A stretch of 64,000 nt of DNA from Gillisia sp. Its GTDB lineage: Bacteria; Bacteroidota; Bacteroidia; Flavobacteriales; Flavobacteriaceae. A program made the position numbers and the translations under genes. The notes under the pieces were generated by a model. That model ran no database searches. It was not told the DNA's origin and worked only from the letters and a program-made list of their open reading frames with translations. The stretch lies in contig JAGXIL010000045.1 in assembly GCA_024635655.1 (NCBI GenBank), positions 1 through 64,000 of the forward strand. The letters are read 5' to 3'. Below are positions 25,725-33,802 of the stretch, piece after piece; within the stretch, counting starts at the first letter, position 1; every line of letters starts with the position of its first letter.

Positions 25725-25752
25725 AAAAAAAGTCCCGTAGAGGGACTTTTTT
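25725..25752. terminator. Bidirectional terminator after trxB
   Basis: Stem AGTCCC/GGGACT with a 5-base loop, extended by pairing A and T runs on either side. The symmetric A/T runs let it act on both strands, between trxB and the convergent small lipoprotein gene. Confidence 0.88.
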
Positions 25753-25775
25753 ATTCTAAATAGAATTGAACTATT

Positions 25776-26006
25776 TTAGTTGTCATTATCTATTTTAACC
25801 TTTTTCTTGACATCTCCATCATCATCAGTTTTGATCTTGATTTTGGTATCATCGGTTTTAATTTTTACTTTAGAACCATCTTCATTGGACTGCATTTCGG
25901 CTCGGCTAAGATCATCAGCATCGTCAGCCGCGTCGGCATCCCTACAAGCTACCAGTGAAATACTAATAGCCATAAAAAGAATTCCTGTTGTAAAAAACTT
26001 CTTCAT
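25776..26006 (-). CDS. Small acidic/lysine-repeat lipoprotein
   Basis: A 76-residue protein with a lipoprotein signal (lipobox SLVAC, Cys21) and a mature part made of charged repeats: DADAADDADD, then three KIKTDD-like units and KKKVKIDND. There is no known domain. It would be a lipid-anchored, highly charged, probably disordered peptide in the envelope. It is the last gene before the trxB terminator and may belong to the PspC operon upstream, though an own promoter is possible. I do not know its role. Confidence 0.6.
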   Translation of the reverse strand: MKKFFTTGILFMAISISLVACRDADAADDADDLSRAEMQSNEDGSKVKIKTDDTKIKIKTDDDGDVKKKVKIDNDN

Positions 26007-26064
26007 AATATAAATTTATTGGGTTAGAAGCGGTGAATGTAATGGCTTATACCTCAGCGAAATT

Positions 26065-26253
26065 TTATTTTAACAAAAAACATGAATATTTACCAATGTT
26101 ATCACAATTTTTATACGGTTCAATGTTTTCCATTCCTGTAAGTTTCTGATCATGAGGGGCATAATTTTTTATTACAACTTCATTCTCAACAGGGGTAGTA
26201 AACCCCAGCAGACCAAGAATAGAGGTGATTATAAATTTTAAAAGCGCAGTCAT
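26065..26253 (-). CDS. Small hypothetical membrane-anchored peptide
   Basis: A 62-codon frame starting 21 bases after the PspC gene stop on the same strand. It has a hydrophobic N-terminus (LLKFIITSILGLLGF) that could be a signal or anchor, and a short polar tail with two cysteines. Position and signal-like start favour a real gene at the end of the DUF4870-PadR-PspC unit, but it has no recognised family and could be fortuitous. Confidence 0.4.
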   Translation of the reverse strand: MTALLKFIITSILGLLGFTTPVENEVVIKNYAPHDQKLTGMENIEPYKNCDNIGKYSCFLLK

Positions 26254-26274
26254 AATTATAGTTCTTAAAGGTGA

Positions 26275-28020
26275 TTACAAGGTTATTTTTTTTCTTTTAC
26301 TACTGTCATAGATAGTGACTCCTGTGACAGTATCATTGCTTCTTATTTCCAAAGAATCCTCTCTTCTCTCCATCAAACTATCAGATTCTTCTTCTACATC
26401 TTCCTCCTCTTCCCAGGAGTCATTCTCCCAGGAATCTGTGTTGTTCACATCCTCACAGGTTTCACAGGTATATCCGTTATCAATGATCTTAAGGAAATTC
26501 CCTTCAGCATCATACTGAAGAATGTTCCCATAAAAATCTGAAGATCGGTGGAAGGAAGATATATTGTCATCGGCATATAATGTAGAGCCTACAGGTAAGT
26601 ATAAGGTGACCCTTACTTTTTGATCTCTATAGTTATTCGTTAGTTCTGAAGTTAAATAAGAATCCAGATACAATCTATTCCCGGTTATTTCAGTATTATA
26701 TTCAATGTTTTGAGCCCGGTTCCTGGCATCCCGGTCATCTTTGCCCTGTGCCATCTTCACGATCTCTAATCTTGCCAGAGAATCGCGGGTTGTCTTGACT
26801 ACCAGCCTGAGATCTGTGGTGTACATGATCTTGTTGTCGTTCTCATCGTATTTTATGGAGACATCACTTCGGTATGTTCCGGAGCTGTATTCCGGATTTG
26901 ATCTCATGGCGACATACAGGGTGTCCTGAGAGGTAACCGGAAGCGTTTCAATATTCACTACCTCCCCATCAAAGGCCCGTTGGGTAGCCTGCTGGATCCC
27001 GATCACTGCCAAGCCAATTATAGAAAGCAGCCAAAGGCCCAGAAGTACCAGTTTAGCAGGGGTTCCAATTGTCTTTAATTTTCTAACCAGGATCTTTAAA
27101 CCAAGAATGAAGAGGAAAAAGAATGGAATTCCCACAGCGAAAAACGTAAGTAGTGACACCACCCAAAGCGGAGCGCCTATTGCAGCCAACTCGAAATAAT
27201 CTGCCCATGGCGCATCAAATAGCCCGAATGTACCTACGGTAAATAATCCAATGAACAAACCAATTAAGGTTGTACCTGCAACCAGCAGGATAAGTATTCC
27301 TATGATTTTTACAAGGATGTTCAGGATCAATCGTATTCCGGAACCAACACCTTTAGCGGCAGAGGACGCACCGGACCTTGCCTGGTTACCGTATTTTTCG
27401 TAATCTACACTGCGAACCTTTCCGCTTACGTCTTCAAAGCCTTCGCGAATCTTTCGCTCAATATTGGAGATATTCACTTCTTCTCCCCTCATGGAAAGTT
27501 TGTCGGCAGTTGTTTTTGCTTCCGGAACAAAGATCCAGAGGGCAATATAGATAAGTATAAAAGCACCACTGGATGCAATAGTTAGAACAATCCATAAGAT
27601 CCTCACCCAAAGTGCCTGTATTCCAAGATAATGTGCCAATCCTGAGGACACTCCACCCACATAGGAATGTTCTGTATCCCGGAATAACAGTTTACTCGTT
27701 CCTGCACCAGTGGTACGGGAATAGGAAGAGGCAGGCTCATCTTCAAATATCTCTTCATCTACCAAATAATCTTCCGGTTGTCCCATAGTGGCAATGACTT
27801 CCTCTACTTCTTTAGAACTTATAACTTGACGGTTATTTTTGATCTTTTCATTGAATAATTCTGCAATACGGGCTTCTATATCTGCAATTATTTCGTCCCT
27901 GCCCTGGGTGTTATTTAAAGAACGCTTAATGGCTTCTAAATAATGCTGCAATTTGGAATATGCATCCTCATCAATATGAAAGAATACGCCTGCTAGATTT
28001 ATATTTACTGTCTTATTCAT
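26275..28020 (-). CDS. PspC-domain envelope-stress membrane protein
   Basis: A 581-residue protein. A cytoplasmic N-terminal region (1-105) is followed by a PspC domain (about 105-165: RDTEHSYVGGVSSGLAHYLG then hydrophobic helices). Next come further transmembrane helices between about 225 and 350, and a long C-terminal extracytoplasmic part ending in an acidic, Asp/Glu/Ser-rich tail. PspC proteins sense inner-membrane stress. In Bacteroidota the PspC domain is commonly fused to such extensions and paired with a PadR regulator, as here, where the padR gene overlaps this start by 8 bases. The C-terminal part has beta-rich YADDNISSFHRSSDFYG-type strands of unknown function. Confidence 0.85.
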   Translation of the reverse strand: MNKTVNINLAGVFFHIDEDAYSKLQHYLEAIKRSLNNTQGRDEIIADIEARIAELFNEKIKNNRQVISSKEVEEVIATMGQPEDYLVDEEIFEDEPASSYSRTTGAGTSKLLFRDTEHSYVGGVSSGLAHYLGIQALWVRILWIVLTIASSGAFILIYIALWIFVPEAKTTADKLSMRGEEVNISNIERKIREGFEDVSGKVRSVDYEKYGNQARSGASSAAKGVGSGIRLILNILVKIIGILILLVAGTTLIGLFIGLFTVGTFGLFDAPWADYFELAAIGAPLWVVSLLTFFAVGIPFFFLFILGLKILVRKLKTIGTPAKLVLLGLWLLSIIGLAVIGIQQATQRAFDGEVVNIETLPVTSQDTLYVAMRSNPEYSSGTYRSDVSIKYDENDNKIMYTTDLRLVVKTTRDSLARLEIVKMAQGKDDRDARNRAQNIEYNTEITGNRLYLDSYLTSELTNNYRDQKVRVTLYLPVGSTLYADDNISSFHRSSDFYGNILQYDAEGNFLKIIDNGYTCETCEDVNNTDSWENDSWEEEEDVEEESDSLMERREDSLEIRSNDTVTGVTIYDSSKRKKITL

Positions 28021-28357
28021 GGTTCTTGTTTTTTTGGGTGGTTACTATAGTTACAGCAGTTTGCAGTTCATCCCATGTATAGGTTAATTCTTTTAGAAAT
28101 TCTTTTCCGGTGCTGGTGAGTCCGTAATATTTACGAGGTGGGCCACCTGTAGATTCCTCCCAGCGATAGTTGAGCAATCCCGCATTCTTTAGCCGGGTAA
28201 GCAGGGGGTAAATAGTACCTTCTACCACCAATAATTTTGCATCTTTCAGGGTTTCCAGGATTTCGGCTACATATGCATCGTTATCCCTTAAAACAGAAAG
28301 GATGCAATACTCCAGAACCCCTTTGCGCATTTGCGCCTTGGTGTTTTCAATCTTCAT
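28013..28357 (-). CDS. PadR family transcriptional regulator
   Basis: A 114-residue PadR regulator: a winged-helix domain (RKGVLEYCILSVLRD, then YAEIL helix and the VVEGTIYPLLTRLKNAGLL recognition helix) with the wing motif GGPPRKYYGLT and a short C-terminal helix for dimerisation, as in subfamily 2 (PadR-s2). It overlaps the PspC gene downstream and the DUF4870 gene upstream (4-base overlap), so the operon is presumably auto-regulated in response to membrane-active compounds. No clear operator palindrome is seen at the operon promoter. Confidence 0.9.
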   Translation of the reverse strand: MKIENTKAQMRKGVLEYCILSVLRDNDAYVAEILETLKDAKLLVVEGTIYPLLTRLKNAGLLNYRWEESTGGPPRKYYGLTSTGKEFLKELTYTWDELQTAVTIVTTQKNKNHE

Positions 28358-28881
28358 AGTGTCGGATTTTGAGTGTTGTTAAACTGTTCATTGTTTGATT
28401 GATGATTGCCAACCGGAGTTGGAGTGATGAAATTGATGGTTAATGGGTATGTATAGGATCTTCCTTCGCTGGCTTTCATAGTAGCATTAATGACGAAGAT
28501 AATATCCAGTATAAATAGTGTGATGATCAAAAGAGCAAGGATAGCAACAAAAATAAAAAGAGGTACTGCATTGGTGAGGTGATAAGGCTCGAATCTAAAA
28601 TTATCTGAAAAGAAGAATACCTCTGCCGCATGTTGTTGTAAACCAAAAAATACTATTCCACTTATTCCCACGCTAACCAGAAAAACGAAATACAGGAAAA
28701 AGCTGATCTGAAAGTTCAGTGCCTGTTTCCCGTGCTCATCTACAAAAGGGTCATTTTTCTTTATAGTCCACAGAATCAAAGGAGCAATAAAGTTTCCGAA
28801 GGGAATAAAGTACTTAGAAAAGGTTGATAAATGTATCAAAGATGCTACAGTTTTATCAGGATTTAATGTTTGCGTTTCCAT
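28354..28881 (-). CDS. DUF4870 domain membrane protein
   Basis: A 175-residue protein with about four hydrophobic segments and the DUF4870 features: ASLIHLSTFSKYFIPFGNFIAPLILW, then KKNDPFVDEHGKQALNFQISF. I start at the ATG giving METQTLNPDK because the longer frame would lie over the promoter's -7 box. It is the first gene of the DUF4870-PadR-PspC operon. The family is common in Bacteroidota and Firmicutes, is often linked with PspC genes, and has no established biochemical role. Confidence 0.85.
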   Translation of the reverse strand: METQTLNPDKTVASLIHLSTFSKYFIPFGNFIAPLILWTIKKNDPFVDEHGKQALNFQISFFLYFVFLVSVGISGIVFFGLQQHAAEVFFFSDNFRFEPYHLTNAVPLFIFVAILALLIITLFILDIIFVINATMKASEGRSYTYPLTINFITPTPVGNHQSNNEQFNNTQNPTL

Positions 28882-28900
28882 AATAATAATATTTATAATG

Positions 28901-28934
28901 CAAATATATATCTTTAAGAAGGTATTATGCAAAA
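28901..28934 (-). promoter_or_regulatory. Promoter of the DUF4870-PadR-PspC operon
   Basis: On the minus strand TTTTG (28930-28934), 21 bases, and TATATTTG (28901-28908) make a near-consensus Bacteroidota promoter. The ATG follows about 20 bases after the -7 box. Confidence 0.65.
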
Positions 28935-29025
28935 CAAAGTACTATATTTTTTTAGGTGAAGTGAAAATTTAACATTTCTGTATGTTTGAAAATTTGAATA
29001 CTTTTAGAAAAATTAGGAGCAAACA

Positions 29026-29481
29026 ATGAAATTATCTGCAGGAAAGCTGAACAAATTCTTACTTATTAAATTACCCATTGCCTGGATAAGTGGGGTACGG
29101 GTCAAAAAGATCAATGCTGAAAATTGTGAAGTAGGAGTGAAGCACCGCTGGATCAATCAAAATCCCTTTAACTCCCTCTATTTCGCAGTACAGGCCATGG
29201 CTGCAGAACTAAGTACAGGAGCACTGGTCATGGGGCACATAAGGGAAAGTAACCGAAAGATCTCAATGCTGGTTGCCCGAAATGAATCTACATTTTCCAA
29301 GAAAGCCACCGGCAGAATACGGTTTATCTGTAATGATGGGCATCTAATCACTGATGCTATAGAAAAAACCATTGCCACCGGAGAAGGACAAACCTTTTGG
29401 ATGAATTCTTCCGGGATAAATGAAGATGGCCTGGAAGTTTCGAGATTTAGATTTGAATGGACTATACGGGTTAAAAAATAA
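29026..29481 (+). CDS. DUF4442 hot-dog fold thioesterase-like protein
   Basis: A 151-residue protein of the DUF4442 family, a branch of the hot-dog thioesterases. The signature WINQNPFNSLYFAVQAMAAELSTG corresponds to the central hot-dog helix, in which Asn and Glu replace the usual acidic catalytic residue and which packs against the substrate. The strands around TGRIRFICNDG and EVSRFRFEWTIRVK complete the sheet. It probably acts on an acyl-CoA in the cytosol, but the substrate is not known. It stands alone, followed by a heptamer array. Confidence 0.8.
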   Translation: MKLSAGKLNKFLLIKLPIAWISGVRVKKINAENCEVGVKHRWINQNPFNSLYFAVQAMAAELSTGALVMGHIRESNRKISMLVARNESTFSKKATGRIRFICNDGHLITDAIEKTIATGEGQTFWMNSSGINEDGLEVSRFRFEWTIRVKK

Positions 29482-29493
29482 GGATAATAAATT

Positions 29494-29569
29494 CCAAGCA
29501 CCAAGCACCAAGCACCAAGCACCAAGCTCCAAGCTCCAAATTCCAAAATCCAGGCACCAATTCCAAATT
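29494..29569. repeat. Heptamer satellite (CCAAGCA)
   Basis: Eleven head-to-tail units beginning CCA: CCAAGCA four times exactly, CCAAGCT twice, then degenerate CCAAATT, CCAAAAT, CCAGGCA, a 6-base unit and CCAAATT. The exact copies are at the left end and decay rightward. It lies just after the thioesterase stop and is noncoding. Confidence 0.9.
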
Positions 29570-29736
29570 CATTCACCTAAATCCTAATTTTAAAAAACGA
29601 AAAAAATAAAGAGGTAAACCTTGTGGAAGTGACCCGGAGGGATTAACTTAAAGAATATTAGATAATGTTTATTGTGTAAACGAAATTAACTTTCATTTAA
29701 CCTGAATTCTTAATACAACTTTTAATTATTTAAATA

Positions 29737-30537
29737 ATGAATGCGCACGAAGTAGATTTTCAAATCTTTGGGGAGGAGATGCAGTATGTAGAACTTGAAC
29801 TGGATCCAAGAGAAGCTGTAATAGCTGAAGCCGGGAATTTTATGATGATGGAGAATGGAGTAAAAATGAATACCATCTTTGGAGATGGTTCCTCCAAAGA
29901 TGAAGGCTTTTTAGGGAAAATCTTAGGTGCAGGTAAAAGGCTTCTTACGGGAGAAAGCCTTTTTATGACCATTTTTTCCAATGAAGGGGAAGGCAAGAAG
30001 AAAGTAAGTTTTGCTTCGCCCTACCCGGGAAAGATCATTCCTATAGATCTCACTCAGTTTAACGGAAAATTTATTTGCCAAAAAGATGCATTCTTATGCG
30101 CAGCTAAAGGAGTTTCAATTGGAATTGAGTTCAGCAGAAAATTGGGCCGGGGCTTTTTTGGGGGAGAAGGATTTATTATGCAAAAGATCGAAGGGGACGG
30201 AATGGCCTTTGTACATTCCGGAGGAACCATGGCCAGAAAAGAATTAAAGCCGGGGGAAAAACTTAATGTTGACACAGGTTGTATTATAGGATTTACCAGG
30301 GAGGTAAATTACGATATTGAATTTATTGGCGGTATCAAAAATTCATTATTTGGTGGGGAGGGACTTTTTTATGCAACCCTCACCGGTCCGGGAGTTGTAT
30401 ATATCCAATCTCTTCCTTTTAGCAGGCTCGCAAGCCGCATATGGCAGGCTGCACCTCAGGAGGGTGGAAAAGATAAAGGAGAAGGAAGTATTTTAGGTGG
30501 TTTGGGAAATGCCATGAGGGGAGACAGGGGATTCTAA
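29737..30537 (+). CDS. TIGR00266/AIM24 family protein
   Basis: A 266-residue soluble beta-rich protein of the AIM24 (TIGR00266) family, with the glycine-rich repeats of the fold: GNFMMMENGVKMNT at the N-terminus, SGGTMARKEL in the middle, and GLFYATLTGPGVVYIQSLPFSRLASR near the C-terminus. The family forms a double-psi-like beta-barrel of unknown function; yeast AIM24 affects mitochondrial inner-membrane organisation. Length is normal. It is monocistronic, between the heptamer array and a small gene. Confidence 0.88.
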   Translation: MNAHEVDFQIFGEEMQYVELELDPREAVIAEAGNFMMMENGVKMNTIFGDGSSKDEGFLGKILGAGKRLLTGESLFMTIFSNEGEGKKKVSFASPYPGKIIPIDLTQFNGKFICQKDAFLCAAKGVSIGIEFSRKLGRGFFGGEGFIMQKIEGDGMAFVHSGGTMARKELKPGEKLNVDTGCIIGFTREVNYDIEFIGGIKNSLFGGEGLFYATLTGPGVVYIQSLPFSRLASRIWQAAPQEGGKDKGEGSILGGLGNAMRGDRGF

Positions 30538-30662
30538 ATCCGGAAAAAATACCTTGGGAAAACCAATATTTAATTGTATATTCAAATAAGTTTTAAAATA
30601 GGGCTTATAGGATCAATTCTACTTGAAATTTTTCTAATCAACAACCTAAATAGTATCAAATT

Positions 30663-30857
30663 ATGGCGAGAGCGATGTTTGAATACACCAAAACTGTACT
30701 GGACAAGGTCAGTTTTGATGCAGTATTGTTCTGTAAGGAAGTAAGGAAAGCGTTACAAAGATTATTACCTCATGAGATCGAGGAACTTAAGATTTGGATC
30801 ATTTCCCTTACCAAACAGAATCCGGAACTAAACCAATGTCTAATTTACTTAAATTGA
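30663..30857 (+). CDS. Small conserved-looking protein (64 aa)
   Basis: A 64-residue frame with its own spacer and a strong terminator overlapping its stop codon, both of which argue for a real transcript. The sequence is an amphipathic helical peptide (FDAVLFCKEVRKALQRLLPHEIEELKIWI) with no signal peptide. The composition resembles small flavobacterial proteins of unknown function found alone near housekeeping genes. I cannot assign a role. Confidence 0.7.
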   Translation: MARAMFEYTKTVLDKVSFDAVLFCKEVRKALQRLLPHEIEELKIWIISLTKQNPELNQCLIYLN

Positions 30858-30881
30858 AAAGCGGCCTTCGGGCCGCTTTTT
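30857..30881. terminator. Strong terminator with TTCG tetraloop
   Basis: A 10-bp stem, AAAAGCGGCC/GGCCGCTTTT, closed by a TTCG tetraloop and followed by a T. It starts at the last base of the small gene's TGA. The convergent oxyR gene ends 21 bases away, and the A/T symmetric ends let it serve both directions. Confidence 0.93.
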
Positions 30882-30901
30882 GATCTTTCAAACTTTTTAT
30901 A

Positions 30902-31849
30902 TTAACTCTTTCGGGAATTCACCGGGCTTATGATCTTTACATTTTGGAAGGCTATGGCCCCTTTTATTACTCCTGCTATTGTGCTTCTCAGGGCCTCAAT
31001 GATCTGGATCTTAAGTTCGCTTTTATTATAAATAAGACTTACTTCCCTTGCAGGAATTGGCTCGTGAAACATTTTCAGTTTCTTTATATCAACCTCTTTG
31101 ATATCCAAAGTATGCAGATAAGGTAACAATGTCATCCCCAAACCTTCATTAGATAGCTTCACCAGGGTCTCAAAGCTGCCACTTTCCAATTGGAATTTAT
31201 CATCCTCATAATTCCTGGATGCCTTACAAAGATTTAAGACCCCATCTTTAAAACAATGGCCATCTTCCAAAAGGAGCATGTCATCAATATCCAGATCATC
31301 AACTTCCAATTCATTTTTTTTTCCTAAACGATGTCCTTCGGGAATGTAAGCTACAAAGGGTTCATAATATAGAACCTGTTCTTTTATACCCGGAAATTCC
31401 AATGGAGTAGCTGCTATGGCTGCATCTAAATGGCCTTCCTTTAGTTTTTCAATAATGGCTTCGGTGTTGAGTTCTTCTATTTTTAATTTTACTTTAGGAT
31501 ACTTCCTGATAAAATTATTGAGAAACATAGGCAATAAAGTGGGCATAATAGTGGGAATAACTCCCAGCCTGAAAACTCCGCCTATAAAACCTTTTTGCTG
31601 ATCTACTATATCCTGGATCCTGTCACTCTCATTTACAATATTCCTGGCCTGGTTCACGATCTTCCGCCCGGTTTCTGTTAACTGTATGGGTTTCTTGCTG
31701 CGGTCAAAGATCTGGATGTCAAGTTCTTCTTCCAGCTTTTGGATCTGCATACTTAATGTAGGTTGGGTCACGAAAACCTTTTGTGCAGCTTTGGTAAAAT
31801 TTTGGTGCTCGGCAACTGCCAGCACGTATTGTAATTGTGTAATAGTCAT
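30902..31849 (-). CDS. oxyR: OxyR-type LysR family peroxide sensor
   Basis: A 315-residue LysR regulator: N-terminal winged HTH (TQLQYVLAVAEHQNFTKAAQKVFVTQPTLSMQIQ) and a periplasmic-binding-protein-like effector domain. The redox pair falls at Cys199 and Cys208 in LLLEDGHCFKDGVLNLC, the same residue numbers and nearly the same context as the peroxide-sensing pair of E. coli OxyR. Oxidation to a disulfide should switch on antioxidant genes. The window holds plausible targets (trxB, a hydrolase-OsmC fusion, sodC), but I have not identified an OxyR site. It is monocistronic. Confidence 0.92.
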   Translation of the reverse strand: MTITQLQYVLAVAEHQNFTKAAQKVFVTQPTLSMQIQKLEEELDIQIFDRSKKPIQLTETGRKIVNQARNIVNESDRIQDIVDQQKGFIGGVFRLGVIPTIMPTLLPMFLNNFIRKYPKVKLKIEELNTEAIIEKLKEGHLDAAIAATPLEFPGIKEQVLYYEPFVAYIPEGHRLGKKNELEVDDLDIDDMLLLEDGHCFKDGVLNLCKASRNYEDDKFQLESGSFETLVKLSNEGLGMTLLPYLHTLDIKEVDIKKLKMFHEPIPAREVSLIYNKSELKIQIIEALRSTIAGVIKGAIAFQNVKIISPVNSRKS

Positions 31850-31871
31850 AAAACAGGTTTAGATCCTGAAG

Positions 31872-31879
31872 CAAAGGTA
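31872..31879 (-). promoter_or_regulatory. -7 promoter box of oxyR
   Basis: TACCTTTG on the minus strand matches TAnnTTTG, 22 bases before the oxyR ATG. A clear -33 TTTG is not present. Confidence 0.5.
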
Positions 31880-31927
31880 TTGATTTATTCTATTTATAAA
31901 ATTATGATCTCTAAAATTACCTATAGT

Positions 31928-32353
31928 TTAACGGGTAAGACGAAGGTTAAGTTCCATAGTGGGTCCTTCAGCTTCAAACCTGGCGTCACTCCAAGTAGGA
32001 GGCCCGTAAGGATTAAACTTATTATTGGAACTGCCGTAAAATTCCTGAGGCATCCCGGTGGCTTCAAAATCCATTCTTCCGTTTCCATTCTCATCGTGAA
32101 AGGCTGTGATCCCATAGACTCTTTCCGGAACGTCTTCGAAAACTAAAGTAGCAGTACCGTCCTGGATCTCACCTTTGGCCGTTACTTCCGGATTTGACGA
32201 CAGAAATGTATTTTCAGTAAACAGGCTTCCCAGAACAGCGCCTTCATCTGTCTTAATATTTTCAACTACTACAGTAATTGTGGTGGTTTTCACCTCCTGT
32301 GCAAAGAACTGTTGCACCAGGAACATACAGAACATCATGGATAAAGTTTTCAT
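31928..32353 (-). CDS. DUF2141 domain exported protein
   Basis: A 141-residue protein with a signal peptide (about 1-19, ending FFAQE) and a DUF2141 domain. Its hallmarks are IKTDEGAVLGSLFTENTF, the central VPERVYGITAFHDENGNGRMDF segment with the HDENGNGxxD motif, and GPPTWSDARFE near the C-terminus. The Asp/Asn-rich loop resembles a calcium-binding turn. The family is common in Bacteroidota and of unknown function, sometimes annotated with an Ig-like fold. It is monocistronic. Confidence 0.85.
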   Translation of the reverse strand: MKTLSMMFCMFLVQQFFAQEVKTTTITVVVENIKTDEGAVLGSLFTENTFLSSNPEVTAKGEIQDGTATLVFEDVPERVYGITAFHDENGNGRMDFEATGMPQEFYGSSNNKFNPYGPPTWSDARFEAEGPTMELNLRLTR

Positions 32354-32468
32354 AGTATAAGTTATTTTTAAGTTTATTATAGACCAAAAATAGAATTTAC
32401 CTTGAAGGTGTTTACATGTTCCTTACTCAACTGTAGTAATTTAAGGATGGATTGTAATGAAGAGATTT

Positions 32469-33800
32469 TTATAATAAACCTCTTGCTTTGATCTCTAAAT
32501 ATTTATTGATGGTATTCATAGTGAGATCTTCTGGTTTTGTCAATACCGTTTGGATTCCGTTTTGGTGCATTTTTTTTGCCATCAGTCTCTTTTCAAAAGA
32601 GAAATCTTCAGCTATAGTTTGATGGGCAATATTAGGAAGATTATCTGCCTTTCGGCTGATCACTTTTTCAAGTTCGGTATTTTCAAAAAATATCACCACC
32701 ACTACGTGTTGTTTTGCAAGTGCTTTTAAATATGGCAGGTTCCTGTTCAAACCATTCATATGTTCAAAATTGGTATAGATCATGAGCAGGCTGCGCTGAT
32801 TAATCTTTTTTTTCACCCAGGCGAATAAAAGCCCAAAATCTGAATCTAAATATTCTGTTTTTATTTTATAAAGAGTTTCTAAAATAATATTGAGTTGGGT
32901 CTTTTTGGAACTCGAGGGAATAATTTTAGTGGCTTCATTGGAAAAATACAGCAACCCGGTCTTATCTTTTTTCTGAAGTGCAACATTTGAAAACGCGAGG
33001 GTGCTGTTTATGGCATAATCGAGAAGGCTTAGCCCCTCGAAAGGCATTTTCATTACTCTGCCCGTATCAATAACGGAAAAAACCGGCTGGGCCTTTTCTT
33101 CCTGGTATTGATTGACCATTAGCCCGGCTTGTTTTGCTGTTGCTTTCCAGTTGATACTGCGTACATCATCCCCGGGGACATATTCCTTTATTTGCTCGAA
33201 CTCCTGGGTATGTCCTATTCTTCTAATTTTTTTAAGCCCGGGTTGGCGAAGGCGATTGTCTATCGCCATAAAATCATATTTGCGCATCTGTATAAAGGAG
33301 GGATACACTTTTACCTCCTGATCTCCATCAAATACCAAACGTTTTTTTACAAGCTTAAGCGGGGTGGAGATATATAAATTCAGTTTTCCAAAATGGTATT
33401 CTCCCCGCTCTACAGGGCGGAGACTGTACTCATATTTAGCAGACTCCCTGCCCTTTACCAGTAATACTTTTTGAAAATCCCTTTTTTGGAACTGAACAGG
33501 GAGTTCATCTATGAGTTCAATTTCGGTTTTAAAATTAAAATTATTTTGTACCTGAACAAGGACCGGGTTGTGATCTGAATTTGACAATTTCTCCGGCACC
33601 AATCTTTTTGCCGTAACACCCGGTTTACTGAAAAGTGTGGCGGCATCCATAAGGATAAGGAAAAAAAATACCACGCTCAGGATCCAGGAAATGGTGTATA
33701 AAAAAGGAAGCCAGAAAGAAAAGAGGAATGTTACAGCAATTGCAAAAATGGCCACAAATACCTTTTGGTGAAAATATATCGATCTCAGAATTCTTATCAC
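32469..33800 (-). CDS. DUF58 domain protein of the MoxR cluster
   Basis: A 443-residue protein. Two N-terminal transmembrane helices (about 15-55) are followed by a beta domain and the DUF58 signature EFEQIKEYVPGDDVRSINWKA, then a vWA-like C-terminal domain (VFSVIDTGRVM, corresponding to a degenerate MIDAS). In MoxR clusters, DUF58 proteins are the clients or partners of the AAA+ ATPase encoded 2 bases upstream. It is the last gene of a six-gene membrane-protein operon. Confidence 0.9.
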   Translation of the reverse strand: MIRILRSIYFHQKVFVAIFAIAVTFLFSFWLPFLYTISWILSVVFFFLILMDAATLFSKPGVTAKRLVPEKLSNSDHNPVLVQVQNNFNFKTEIELIDELPVQFQKRDFQKVLLVKGRESAKYEYSLRPVERGEYHFGKLNLYISTPLKLVKKRLVFDGDQEVKVYPSFIQMRKYDFMAIDNRLRQPGLKKIRRIGHTQEFEQIKEYVPGDDVRSINWKATAKQAGLMVNQYQEEKAQPVFSVIDTGRVMKMPFEGLSLLDYAINSTLAFSNVALQKKDKTGLLYFSNEATKIIPSSSKKTQLNIILETLYKIKTEYLDSDFGLLFAWVKKKINQRSLLMIYTNFEHMNGLNRNLPYLKALAKQHVVVVIFFENTELEKVISRKADNLPNIAHQTIAEDFSFEKRLMAKKMHQNGIQTVLTKPEDLTMNTINKYLEIKARGLL

Positions 33801-33802
33801 TT

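Noticed and set aside
29494-29569. Short ORFs and CRISPR-like array in the CCAAGCA repeats
   Set aside because: Period-7 DNA makes frames by repetition only. No spacer structure exists.
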